Source: Adineta ricciae
Lineage: Eukaryota > Rotifera > Eurotatoria > Adinetida > Adinetidae
Length of the DNA: 64,000 bases
Direction of reading: 5' to 3'
Assembly: GCA_905250025.1 (NCBI GenBank)
Contig: CAJNOJ010000427.1
Span: 1 to 64,000, forward strand
Under the pieces are notes generated by a model. The model was not told where the DNA came from, did not search any database, and saw only the letters and a program-made list of their open reading frames with translations. Every line of letters begins with the position of its first letter. The stretch's first letter is position 1. A program made the position numbers and the translations under genes. Of this stretch, positions 10,896 through 21,865 are shown piece by piece.

Positions 10896-13014
10896 TTAAC
10901 AGTACTGTGAATGTTGATTTGCATGTTGATATAACACGTCGGGTTTCACCATTTTCGGTGTCCATGAAAATATATTAATCGATTGAGATTTAATTAATAG
11001 ATTATCGGAATTAATATGAATTTCATGAGACTTTTGAAGAGTATAGTTTGGCCACTGATATTCATTATGAATATGTAAAGGAACTTGTTCTTTTGTTAAT
11101 GAATATAACGAAATATGTGCGGAGTCATATGAACTTGGATTTAGATTTACTAAAACAACAAATCCACGATGACCAGGTGCTTCACGGATAAACCAGAATA
11201 AACCCGATTGTTGCTGACAACCTGTTTGTACCAATCCATGTTGAAATGACGGATTTAAACGTAATTGTGACAACTGACGAAATAGTATCAATAATGAATC
11301 TTTTGATTCGCCACCCAACGCTTCTTGTCGCTAGAACAATCTGAATGTCGAACCAAAGAACGAACGAATAAACTTCTTCTTACTTTCACACTTGTTCTCG
11401 GTGGATTAATTTGATAATGCGAAAAGCGATGTTGACAATCAGCTGTTGAACACTTTGAAAAGCCTCCACTCGGTCCATCAGGTGACCATGACATCAATGG
11501 ATGAGACGTCTATTTGAATTCAAAGAGAAACTGAATCTTCATGAAAAAAAAGCGAACAAACTTGATCAAGACCGATTTCTTCTCCATAAAGAACGATCGG
11601 TGTTCCACCTATTAACATTGTTGTAGTCAATATCGTTTCCTTTGCTAATGAATATTGATTCGAAGTTTGTGCATGATCATCTCGTCGTTTGGATCCCAAC
11701 TAAAATAAGAAAAAATTTCGGTGATATTGTATACCGAGAGCCCACCTGCCAAAATTTTGGTTTGGATAAACGTTTGTCTTCAAATGATGAAATTTTCGAA
11801 CGGAATTCCTGAGCATGATGTGAAAAATGCAATGAATATGCGATTTTATTGTGTAACTCTTCGTTATCTATTAAATTTTGCAAACCAAAAGGAACATCAT
11901 AAAGAATTACTCTAGAAAAAAAACTTCTTTTTTCGAAGCAAAACATTCTTTGAAGCTTTACTTTGCTTTTGTCTTTTTTTCAATATCATTTTTAAGTTTA
12001 TTCCATTTGTGAATTGTATTGTAAGATATTTCATACGACTGGGCTGATGGAATATATTCCAATGGAAGATTCACACGAATTCCATCAGCTTTTTGCGTCA
12101 TCAACCAATATTTTATACGAGACTAAATGAAGAGTTTTTCAATACAAAAACCTCTCTTTTCTCAAACAAATTTGTTACTTCAGATTCGCGATAAATATCG
12201 TCATTGCTGAAATCAAGCGGTAGTTGCCGATAGATGTGACGAAAACGACATCCAAAACTATGTTCATCTCTTGAACACGGATGCTAAAAGAAAGAATGAT
12301 TCTTTTTTTTTCTTTCCAAAAAACAAATTTCTTTACATTTGCACTCGGATCATAACGAGCAGTGGAATTAAACCAGAGATGATCATTTGTACCCCAAGTT
12401 GACGCCAATGGTAAATCAACAAGTAAATGCATATCTTTCTTGTACAGAGTTTTCATAAAATCTTGTAAATCACTTTCATTTCCAACTGATGAATCTAATG
12501 ACATGAAATTTGTTTTCGGAGAAAAGATTGTTGATTGAAAAAGAAGAGATTTTATTCGATTTTCTTGAAAATATTTCAGTTTTTCTTTGACACCTTTAAT
12601 ATCTCCAATTCCATCATCATTCGAATCGTAAAATGATGGAACATCGATTTCATAGATAATTTCTTTTTCATACCAATTCAAATGTGGTTTCGATGGACAA
12701 CGTGATGAAATGACAATTAAAACAATGGATCCAATTAAAAGTGATACGACTAATAGAATGTATAAACACGCAATAGTCCAACGAATACGTTTCCATTTAG
12801 GATTGTTGAGATATTCTTGTAATTCTTCTTTTGTTAAACCAATGAATTGTTGATTTTCTTTCGGTTTTTTATATTGAACCAGTTCACCAATTGTTTCCGA
12901 CTTTTGTTCATCTCCATTTCGATGAACAAAACCAATTTCTGTTTCATTGAATAATGGTTGATGGACTTCATCACGAACTACATCTGGATCGCTTATCACA
13001 ATTGTTTCATCCAT
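10896..13014 (-). CDS. SLC3-type heavy chain of heteromeric amino-acid transporter (rBAT/4F2hc-like)
   Basis: Seven exons splice in phase: 13014-12337, 12283-12152, 12122-11962, 11911-11746, 11699-11562, 11509-11384 and 11330-10896, giving 611 residues. The N-terminus is cytosolic, one membrane helix lies at about 79-102, and a large extracellular GH13 (alpha-amylase-like) domain starts at IIYEIDVPSFYDSNDDGIGD. Cys106, just outside the membrane, is where SLC3 heavy chains form the disulphide to the SLC7 light chain. GTPIVLYGEEIGLDQ and the following LMSW segment match the late GH13 core. The usual nucleophile site (G-F-R-x-D) reads KADGIRVNLP, so no glycosidase activity is expected. Its role would be to bring a light-chain transporter to the plasma membrane. 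It is preserved intact in both haplotype copies. Confidence 0.85.
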
Positions 13015-13329
13015 TGCTTCTTCTCTTCAAAGTATCTTTTCTTTTATGACGAGAAAGAAAAACAACACGAAGCACAAAAAACATAACGTGCCACAGATAA
13101 AAATAATAGAATAAGAAAAGAGGCGATGACTCACTTCTTCATGAGAATACGGATATGTGTACAACATACAATGACACTGTCTTTCCTTCTGCTTATAAAG
13201 TTAGATTACGTTATTGAGAAGGGTAGATCAAACATATTCATGTTATCATATGACTTACAGCTGATTCTCGCGGTTGAATAATTTACGTTTTGAAATATTT
13301 CTGATAAAAGAAAAGTATCACTTACATAT

Positions 13330-13508
13330 AAAATATCCATTGTATACTTATACACACTCTCTTTTTTACTCTTAAGATATGTCAATCTGAATATTTTCAG
13401 ATAAATTTCATCGAAAAATTTAAATAAAAATAAGGAAAAAAAACCTAATTTAGAGTTCTTTGTACTATGCTCGTGTTTCGAGAATAACGTATGTCTAAAA
13501 TATCCATT
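13330..13508. repeat. 12-bp direct repeat bounding a 167-bp haplotype-specific segment
   Basis: AAAATATCCATT occurs at 13330-13341 and 13497-13508. The B copy has a single AAAATATCCATT with nothing between. Either A gained an insertion with a 12-bp target duplication or B lost the segment by recombination across the repeat. The segment has no ORF or inverted repeat that I can see. Confidence 0.6.
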
Positions 13509-13514
13509 TAAGAA

Positions 13515-13805
13515 AAACCGTCTCTCAACGCGTAGAACCATAGGAAAATTGTAGAAAACGAGTTGGATCAATTGTTTCGGAACCAATAACAATATCGGTT
13601 TTTAAAGAACGCTCATGTGCCTCATCACAAACTACAAGTGAATCAAAATGTTCTGCAGCATTTTGTGGTCATCGGGTACTTTTGTCAATACCAGTTTCAG
13701 CAGTGACAATCAAAACATATTTGCATGCAAGATGTTGACAAAAATCATTTTGTCGAGATAGAATTAATAATGACGCTTTTTCATGATCTTTGGTTCTCTG
13801 TTTTA
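13515..13805 (-). pseudogene. Decayed DEAH-box helicase fragment
   Basis: Minus-strand translation gives FCQHLACKYVLIVTAETG, then a degraded Walker A (GIDKST in place of GSGKST), a TGA stop, PQNAAEHFDSLVVC, DEAHERSLKTDIVIG and TIDPTRFLQF. These are the same words in the same order as in the giant helicase at 25183/45618 (FCQRLE..., VTAETGSGKSTQLPQ, AAEYF, LVVC, DEAHERSLNTDIVIG, ATIDPTRFLAFF). About 60 residues are missing between LVVC and DEAH and about 20 between VIG and TIDP. With stops and deletions it cannot encode a helicase. A further block near 13990-14080 holds YCKASH, like the finger motif FDCKASH of the same gene, so the relic may extend to about 14080. Confidence 0.75.
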
Positions 13806-14080
13806 ATGATTTGAAATTTGTTTTTCTGTTGTAGGTTCAAGTTACGCTTCGACAATCGAGATTGGTACATTTTTCTTTATCAAGATATTGACGTTTCTAA
13901 CCAATACGATTGGTTTAAATCTCGATTCATAGTTAAGTGAAAAGACACATTGGTATTCTTGTTTTTTCTTCTATATCTTTTTTAGAGTCTTGATCATCTA
14001 TTTTGTACAGCTGCCCAGCAGCGATGAGAAGCCTTACAATATTTTAAAAATCCAACGAAATATAAGCAGAATGGCAAACG

Positions 14081-14717
14081 TGTTTCCTTTTGAGCTTGTG
14101 ATCTTTCAAATATTACCGTATATTTTAGTTTCGTGAAGGTTACTCACCTAATCTGAGAAAACGGTTTCGTGGCAATATCTCTTAGCAATCAAAATTTTTA
14201 TCATTTGAAAAATCTAGAAATGTTCCCGACTTATTCGTTTGTCTGAAATAGTTGTGCGAATTTGTGTTCTTGGAAAATTCTGCTCTATTACTCGAGGGCT
14301 ATCTACTTTGAAAGTTCTATCCGATCGTTCCTTCGAAACGCTGAAAGAGAAAAGATCTATATAAAGGCAAGAGTCCGTTGACATCAAATATTCTGACATC
14401 TACTGCATTATGTTGTGTTCTGTTCGGCAAAACTAATCAGAGAAGAGACTATGCTACTTATTTGAATTTTCAGTTAGTGTTATAAACTATAGTAAGAACA
14501 TTATATCAATTAATGTATCGTTTCTATCATGTAACGAAATCCTCGCAAGTGCTTCTGTTTGAAAATGGATTTTGGGTTAAAAAAATAAGAATAAAATTGA
14601 TGGTATATTAAATAGTAGCAACAAAGACTTCATTTATTCATTACCAACACGTCTGTACTTCCTATTCAGTTGTATAAAATCATAATTGTTTCTTTCGATA
14701 TGTATATATTGGTATAA
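14081..14717. other. Intergenic, no supported gene
   Basis: A 61-codon minus-strand frame at 14214-14399 is kept in both haplotype copies but has a small insertion and several substitutions in the B copy. It shows no recognisable protein features, so I do not call it. No RNA gene or repeat is evident. Confidence 0.35.
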
Positions 14718-15224
14718 TCACTGAATCGGTAATCCTTGTTTAGCCATACGTTGAAGTTGTTCAAGCCAATGTTGATGTTGAGTACACATTCGATGAGGAA
14801 AAAACAATTTACTTACTCGTGCAGGCAATCCATGTTGAGTCTCTTCTGTAATCACAAAGCAACTGTGTTCACCTCTTGGGATAATTAACCATGCATGATA
14901 CACATATAGACCCAGCAGACCACGTGCATCCCAAGCAATCCTTTCACCTTCAACATATTCTCGGACTTGAGATACTAAATTCACACCAAATGTACGCCAT
15001 GTAAAACGAGTATTTTCACGAAGTGTTGCTGATTCTGTATCAGTAATAAAATTAACATTATGCGAGTTATTATAATAAGTTGGCCAAAGGCGAGCATGTA
15101 CAAGCCATGACCAAACATGTGATGCTGGTGCAGCTATTTCGAGTTCATTTCTAACATGTACTGCACATCGATTTGGTTCAAATTCAGTCGGCCAATGAAT
15201 TGCTGTTCGCTCAGTCTCTTCCAT
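14718..15224 (-). CDS. SRPBCC (START-like, polyketide-cyclase type) protein
   Basis: A 168-residue intronless protein. It opens with HVRNELEIAAPASHVWSWLV and LWPTYYNNSHNV, the usual start of the SRPBCC fold (beta strand, I-x-A-P-x-x-V-W, helix, W-P-x-W/Y-x). The middle strands include FTWRTFGVNLVSQVREY, ERIAWDARGLLGLYVYHAWL and CFVITEETQ, followed by a C-terminal helix with HWLEQLQRMAKQGLP. The fold makes a deep hydrophobic pocket for lipids or polyketide-like ligands; no catalytic residue can be named. It is cytosolic, with no signal peptide. The pattern resembles bacterial family members, and with no intron in a genome full of short introns it is a candidate for horizontal gain. It is conserved in both haplotypes. 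Confidence 0.7.
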   Translation of the reverse strand: MEETERTAIHWPTEFEPNRCAVHVRNELEIAAPASHVWSWLVHARLWPTYYNNSHNVNFITDTESATLRENTRFTWRTFGVNLVSQVREYVEGERIAWDARGLLGLYVYHAWLIIPRGEHSCFVITEETQHGLPARVSKLFFPHRMCTQHQHWLEQLQRMAKQGLPIQ

Positions 15225-15640
15225 GTAGAATAAAGCAAGTATATACGTTTATCATCTTTCTACTAATAGAAAAGTAAGAATAAAAATAAATGTAAATATT
15301 TTTATCGCACACGTGTTAGACTCTGAATTATAATATTTACCAACAACAATCAAGGTATATGGTTAAGAGTATCATTCGTTTTTTCTTCAATCTATCGACG
15401 ATAACAATGAAGTTTGTATTAATTTGAAAAATAGAAATCGTTGAGGGTGAGGATGAGGGTGTGAGTGACAATGTACATCAATAAGAAATACTCTCACCCT
15501 CACTCTTTTCATAACATCCCAGGTCAAAATGTACGAGTTTCTATTTCATATGAAGAGTTGAAACAAATTAAATGAAATCGATGAAAACTACTTGTTTCGT
15601 TTGAAACGATTCATAAGGGCGCTCCGCGGTTGTCGCAATG
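15225..15640. other. Intergenic with a G/C-rich inverted repeat
   Basis: GAGGGTGAGGATGAGGGTGTGAG (in part) near 15442-15465 and its complement CTCACCCTCAC near 15493-15505 can pair as a hairpin with about 30 bases in the loop. The B copy at 33705-33768 keeps the pairing but has lost or gained short units. It could be an RNA hairpin or a small decayed repeat. No gene. Confidence 0.4.
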
Positions 15641-17803
15641 ATCTCATTAATACTTAGATTAAATGCTCTTGGTATCTGTGAACACAAAACAGCAGAGCCT
15701 TGTGTGGAGGAGAAAAGTTACTAAGCTATACTGAATTACTGTGTTATTCTGTAAAGCATCATCCACCTGCAATGCTCCGTAATTTCCAATATGATTGTCA
15801 CGAAGATCAAGTTCGATTGGCATCTATTAGCAGGAGATAGATAAAACATTAAAAAACATCATCCAAATCAATGGATAGCTACCTTCTTGTTTTTGGAGCG
15901 CAGCGGCTAAGTATTGAGCACCCAAAGGTTCAATCCTGTTTTGTAATATGTTGTTTAAGTGTCGTGCTCCATTGATCTCTATTGGATTGTCGCTAAGTTG
16001 AAGCATGACAAGTATCTTTATAATAAAGAAGGGGATAAAAGATTTGTACATACGGCTAGAAAATTACCGTCTGATCTCGTAAAATTTCAGCAAAAACGCG
16101 TATGCCTTCCTCATCGATTCCATTTTCATTCAGTAAAATGCGGCGAATGCTCTATGAAAGTAACACATATCGATTGTCTCAAATATGCATTTAGATAGTC
16201 ACTTGACTCTGTTGTAATGCATCGCTCAGATGTTTTACTCCATTATTTTCAATGCGATTCATTCCAAGACCAATCGAAGTAAATCCCTTCAAATAATTTC
16301 AATCTCATACGTTCAAAACACAAATGGCTGCGTATATACTTTATTAGATTTGATTGCTTCGCTTATATAGAACTCGCCAAGTTTCCCAATGCGATTGTTG
16401 TCCAGATAAATGTCTCTAATCGTTTGTACAAAGAAGATTATTTTGCACATGAAAAAAAGATTTTCTTCATTACCTTGTTGTTTCTTAATCCACCACAAAG
16501 ATATTTCGCTCCTTTAGTTTCAATCTGATTTCCTTGCAAGTTAAGTGATATTAAAGTCTGTTATCAATTCAAAATAAATACAAAACTGAAACGGAAAAAA
16601 ACACTTCTATTACCGTATTGTTTTCTCAAATCTTAACAATAAATTGTACACATTCTGCTCCTATAAGATTATTTTCCAAATGAAGATATTTAATTGTCTA
16701 TAAATTCACACGAAACTTTTTTCCAACTGAGAATAAAACGACTACCGTGTTATTCTCTAATGCATACATTAGATATTTCTTATCAGGCGCTTTTAAGATT
16801 TTGAGATTGTAATTTCAACTTCGTCAATGCCTATGTCAAAATCGGGAGAGTTTTCAAATCTTGGATAACAATTGTATCGAAGCATTTAGTTCATTACTTA
16901 CCCATGGTTTCATGATACTATTGACATCTTGTAATAGATGAATAATTGGATGAAAATCAAAATTGAAAGATTTTAGATCGGATAAGTCTTTTTGAATTAA
17001 TCGTGCTCAGTTTGAAACGTTTAGAATACAGTCTAACTTCAATCGATATGACAATAGTTTAAGTTGAACAAGTGATGGAGTAAGTGGCAGAACTATTTCC
17101 GATGCGGTCAATGATGTTCATTGTCGATATAATGTGTACAAGTAGAAGACAATTGTACATAGTTATCCTTTGTAAATTGTTGGATTGTTAATCTTTGTAA
17201 TTGTGTCAATTTCTGTAGAATAAGATGGTACTTCGACAAGGAACACAATTTAATCGTTAGATGTTTTATAGTGGAGAGGTTTGACTAAGGTATTTTCTGA
17301 ATACAAATATCTGATCTGATCAAATGTAGGTGATTAAGATTTAGGTGAGTTATAACCTTCGAAATAAAAGCTATTGGTTCTGTGTCATACCAACTTCATG
17401 TATGAATGCTAAGTGAGCTTAAATTCGATAGAGTAAGTCTATTCAAAAGTTCGTAATCCTTAGAGGCTGTGACGTGATCTAATGTAATTGATCGAAGAAA
17501 AGTTAATCGACTAATGTTGACAATGGAAAAAAGTAATTCAATGTCAGATGATTTATATGAATCGCCATCACATATGAGTGAAGTGATGTTTTCTCGTTTT
17601 ATAAGACGAAGTATTCTTTTCATATGTGAGTATGATGTCGAATTAAAATTTAATTCATATTGATTATAACCATCGGTAATTTCATAAAATCGTTTGCATA
17701 TATGACAAAATTTGAAGATAATTGTGTATGTGTCAAGATACTTGAGGATTTGATACAATAGTTCCGATAGCAATACAAAAAGTGATGCGGTTGTCAGTGA
17801 CAC
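15641..17803 (-). pseudogene. F-box / leucine-rich-repeat gene, one LRR per exon, decayed
   Basis: The 5' part (17803-17396, 135 codons) holds an F-box (LLSELLYQILKYLDTY, then CHICKRFYEIT). Further 3' on the same strand, a segment with LKSFNFDFHPIIHLLQDVN ends at a GTAAGT donor. It is followed by about eight small exons, each encoding one ribonuclease-inhibitor-type LRR, such as TIKYLHLENNLIGAECVQF, LGMNRIENNGVKHLSDALQQ and LSDNPIEINGARHLNNILQN, separated by about 50-nt introns. F-box proteins select targets for SCF ubiquitin ligases. Frames break between the F-box and the LRR exons. One LRR exon has an in-frame TGA (near 16630) in both haplotypes, and A has an extra T near 16790 that shifts the next exon. 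I read it as a pseudogene or a badly eroded allele. Confidence 0.55.
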
Positions 17804-18636
17804 GTTGACTGTAGTGTTCCAAATATCAAATAAATTTATTTTATGTAATCGACAATGAGCGAGTTGATAGTCAGCAGTGCACGTGTATAGTTATCTTTTA
17901 TTTGGAACTACACAGATGCACATCCAAGAATAAATAAGTGCAAATATGTATTATTTCTTATCATAAAGATTCTGAGTGTTGTGAAAAGAAATCAAAGTAA
18001 AGACAAATATTTATACTTCAAATTACAAAACATAACAAAACCCATAAAAAGCTGTGTTTTCCTTCTTATTCAGACACGAAAAAATCAACACAGTCGATAC
18101 TTTTCTTGGTAAGAAACCCCGCTTAACTGAGTTATTATCAGATGTAAGTGTCACCTATTGTTACTCTTAACAAAAGAGAGGCAATCTTGAAGGTGACAGT
18201 GTTTATCAAACATATATCCTCCTCTCATCCTATAGGATCGCGTCTACATATTACTATCTGGTCTCGGTAGTACTTATTGTTATATTCGTGATGGTGTTCA
18301 TTACGTGACGATCAGCAGTCTGCAATTCAGAACATTCGAGATTTCAAAGGATTGCTGATTGAGTTGCAATCAACAAATATTGTTTATTTCAATTTTCCTC
18401 ACTAAAAATGACGTTTTGAAAGTCACCATAACCTTAAAAGAACGTACTTGAACGTACTGAGTAATTCTTAAAAATCCTTGAATATTGAAAGTACGCAAGT
18501 TCATCACTTGTTTCCATGTAAAAGTACATGCCAAATACATGATTTCATTTTCTATGGTAAAATAAACAATAAGAATACTCCCAAATTGCGACATATAATT
18601 ACGTCAATCATGTTAATGATGGAACGAATCATTCCA
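17804..18636. other. Intergenic region between divergent genes
   Basis: No supported gene. The 74-codon minus frame at 18370-18594 is interrupted or shifted in the B copy and shows no family features. The region probably holds the promoters of the F-box gene (left) and the secreted-protein gene (right). Confidence 0.4.
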
Positions 18637-18644
18637 TATAAATA
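18637..18644 (+). promoter_or_regulatory. TATA box (TATAAATA) of the secreted-protein gene
   Basis: TATAAATA lies 51 bp upstream of the ATG at 18688 and is preserved in the B copy at 39442-39449, with the same spacing to its ATG. A start of transcription near 18665-18670 would be expected. Confidence 0.65.
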
Positions 18645-18687
18645 GGTGTGCATCAGACACAGCAAAAAACAATTCAAATCAATCAAC

Positions 18688-19149
18688 ATGAACAAACTTG
18701 CTCTTTCAGTAAGTAGAAATGACGAAAAAGAAACGATTTGAATTCGACTTTCATTGTAGATTTGTCTTATCTTTGGTATTGTTTGTTACACAAATGCGCA
18801 AGGTGTAACATTTACAACAACTGCACCTCCTTTCACAGTAGTTTGCAATACTATTACAGCAAACAAGGCAACAACAGCTGCGTTTTTACAACAACTCACA
18901 GCTGCATTGCAAAGTACTGGTGCAGGATCAACAAATTTTCCCAATTCAGTTGCATATGTAACAAATTCAACAAATCAGAAGGAACTCTTAAGTGGCGAAC
19001 AAGGATGTATGAATTTCTTCAATGGTTTTCTAACACCATTTACAACTGATTTACAAAATGATAAAGTCAAAATCGTTGATGCTCGACAACAACTCAGCCA
19101 ATTTCTTCAAACAAAATTTCCAAATCTCGCTGCGGTGCTTCCAAATTAA
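18688..19149 (+). CDS. Small secreted protein with signal peptide, unknown family
   Basis: There are two exons, 18688-18708 and 18760-19149, with a 51-nt intron that opens GTAAGTAG and ends ATTGTAG, giving 136 residues. Splicing joins MNKLALS to ICLIFGIVCYTNAQG, making a complete signal peptide with likely cleavage after NAQ or nearby. The mature protein is Thr/Ala/Gln/Asn-rich, has two cysteines (VVCNTI and GEQGCMNFFNGF) that could pair, and ends QQLSQFLQTKFPNLAAVLPN. No transmembrane segment or enzyme motif is seen. The strong TATA box, short first exon and near-perfect conservation between haplotypes suggest a well-expressed, constrained extracellular product. I do not recognise the family. 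Confidence 0.7.
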
Positions 19150-20230
19150 AGTCTTTCGAACACATTAACAAAGAACTTCAATTCTTTTTTTTCTCTTTTC
19201 TTTAGTTAGATCTTCTTTTTTTTCATTAAAAAACAAAAATAAACTTTCTTTGGGTGACGGTGAAATATTTTAACTTCCAATTTTACATCATTTCTTTGAT
19301 ATTAACGAGAAAGTAATCAAGATAAGAAAGGTTATTCATCTTTCTTTTATTTTTCACTTATTCATACATTTGAGAATAAATGAAAACTAGGTTGATGTGA
19401 AACTATAACACAACGAAACAGATTTAGCCGAAAGATTTTTAAATAAAGTTCGGTACGTGAAAAGTAATCTATTTGACTCCGAATTGAAATTCGGTATCGA
19501 ATGGCGTTAGTTTTATACTCAGGACAAGCTTTCTTTTATCTTTCTTCTGTCTAAAAGAAAAAATTTCGATAAAATTTCTCTGAATTTTTTTTTGTGTAAA
19601 ACAACTCCTAGGTCAAAATTTGTTTCTTTGTACTAGCTACACGTTGATTGTGTGGATGAATTATTCCAAAAGAATTTCTTCAATTTGATGATTTTCTCGA
19701 TGCTCGTTTTCACAAATGATTCAATTTCTCTCCGAATAACACTGCTTTTTCACCTGTCAATATGAAAGCAATTGTGTATTTATTGAATTTTCATTTGTCT
19801 TTGGAAAAGGTTGCAACAATAACTTGATGGATATTTACTTTGCTTCCAAATCAGAATACATTCAATACTAATATTTGTATAATTCGAACAATTATCGTTC
19901 TCAAAAGAATCATTCATCTCCTTGAACAGAAATTCATTACTGCTTTTAATAATCTAATCGTCCGGAGTTGTACAATCCTGACCATAATCATCTGCTAAAA
20001 GAGCACGAATATGATCTCATGTCGAAATCCATTGAATTCCGTTTTCACCTCGTATGTCATTCACTTTGACATTCCATCACTATCACTTTTTCTCACCTCA
20101 AGATTTTACTACAAGACCTTTTCAATCTGTAATTGGTTGAATAATATTTTCGTTTATTTTCAACCAACAACTCTCCTACGAACATAAGTGTACACGTATA
20201 TCCATGTTCAAATATCAACCGTATTTTCAT
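19150..20230. other. Intergenic, no supported gene
   Basis: AT-rich 3' flank of the secreted-protein gene. A 78-codon frame seen in the B copy (40582-40818) is interrupted by stops at the matching site in A, so it is not treated as coding. No tRNA or repeat found. Confidence 0.4.
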
Positions 20231-20546
20231 TCAAACAATAAACTCGTACGCTTTTGAATGGTCAGTTTTTATTAAGCCAGTTGCAAAAGGCCATGTAGAT
20301 GTTCTAACAAGATCTTTCTTGAGCCAGCGTGTGCCTTCGTTATCATCTGTTTATGTAAAGTGTGTACAACAAATTGTTTGTCGACAACAAGGACCACATA
20401 ATTTACTTGAGGATCGAATATCTGATAAATCCTGCCTCTCAAAGTCCCAACCAGACGCCCATGATATAGTTTCATTGTATTTCCATTGCTGAAAGGTGCC
20501 GTTCACGTCCTCTGGCAGTGATGAAAGTTACTAATCGTCCTGTCAT
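20231..20546 (-). pseudogene. Cys-rich PAN/apple-like secreted protein, broken (haplotype A)
   Basis: The frame equivalent to B residues runs WKYNETISWASGWDFERQ, then SSSKLCGPCCRQTICCTHFT and ends at a TAA (20351-20353) where B has CAA. The C-x2-CC ... CCTHF ... GTC-x-LK spacing resembles PAN/apple-like modules of extracellular proteins. The start at 20546 (MTGRLVTFI) is shared with B, but about 23 bp coding the hydrophobic core of the signal peptide are missing, which also shifts the frame. This copy therefore has two lesions: no signal peptide and a premature stop. Confidence 0.55.
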
Positions 20547-20640
20547 TTTAGTGCGAATTAAATCCAGAATATTAATAACTAAAATGAATTTCATAGAATA
20601 TGATTAGTATGTAGCACACAGAAAATACCACCGTTTGTAT

Positions 20641-21130
20641 CACTGTCATTATTTAATTGAAGTCAACCAAATTTTAATTTGCCTTTCGACACTACAACAC
20701 TTATTTTGTAATTGTATCTCGATTTGAGTGAAGTCGAAATATAAACTTTGCTTGAATTGCTCGGATACATGTATACGATGACTGGAAGACAATGAGTGAT
20801 CAAACAATAAGCACAAAGGAAAACAGAGTTAGCCAATGATCTTTCTCAATTTACTATTCGGTGTGTTGGTCTCATGGATCATCACAAGGGATGGCCGTAC
20901 ACAAAAGGTAACGTCAGATAATGTCAGCGTGAGGAGTTCGATGGTTGGCTCACGGACAAGTGGAAATTATGTCCTTTGGCACATGTGACCGTGTCTGGGA
21001 AAATATCAATAATAATTGTTCACGCTTAGGCTTAACTTTGTGCATGAAGTCCGAAGTTCTATGGCCAAAGTATTTGTTTTAGTTAATTGACACTGCGAAG
21101 AACAAGAATAAAGATTATTTTGTTCATTTT
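20641..21130. mobile_element. About 490-bp haplotype-A-specific insertion, possibly SINE-like
   Basis: The B copy passes straight from TTTGTATCATTTTCATTG to GTAAATGG (about 41478-41500), while A has about 490 extra bases. Inside, near 20860-20960, TGGTCTCATGG and GAGTTCGATGG sit roughly 85 bp apart, in the order and spacing of polymerase III A and B boxes but with mismatches. No long ORF. The insertion could equally be a deletion in B. The SINE reading is weak. Confidence 0.35.
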
Positions 21131-21865
21131 TATTGTAAATGGATACTATCGCTTAAATAACAAACTGCATAATCTAAGAGAAATTTTTCATCATGAATTA
21201 TTCTCTTTAGGTCAATGATAATTTTCTGATCTGTCATTAATATCCGAACAGAGAATCAAATTCTTCCCTACCAATTTTCGCGATTTTACCTATTAAAGGT
21301 ATTTGGATAAAGCATTGTTAAAGAATAAATTTGTTACTTATATTAACGAACTAATAAAAAGAATTTTCTTTGGCACGTTCTAAATGATAGATCGATACGG
21401 AATTCAACACTCGATTAGCATTTTGGGTTTGATGCAAAATAAAGACATATAATCATCCAGCTCGCCAATCTGTCCAGAATAATTACTTTCAATTGAATTT
21501 TTCTAACTGAGACAGCAATTTCGATTACTAATGATGACAAGTAAATTAGAAGCGAAAAAGTTGATATGAAGTGTATTAAGATGAATAAAGAGTAGAGCAA
21601 TCGTATTAATGAGAAACGTAATTGATGTTTGAAAAATAATCTCCACTATTGGAACGGTTAGTCGTGCTGAATTGACAGAGAAAGAGAGTTATGAGGTCAT
21701 CGTCTCCTCTCGCCGTACCGCAGCGACATTTCTCCATGCCTTTCTTTTATATAAAAAGCATATATTTTTAGCAACAACAAAAATACATTAAAAAGTGAAG
21801 ACAACAAATTATGTTTGACGAGTATTTTCAGCTGGATGAGTTCTTGTCTGTACTGTCTTAATTGG

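Noticed and set aside
13206..13592. 128-codon minus-strand ORF as a gene
   Set aside because: It spans the helicase relic in a different frame and the 167-bp A-specific segment; it is absent in B.
15440..15505. CRISPR-like or terminator hairpin
   Set aside because: There is only one inverted pair, no spacer array, and the organism is eukaryotic; left as an unexplained hairpin.
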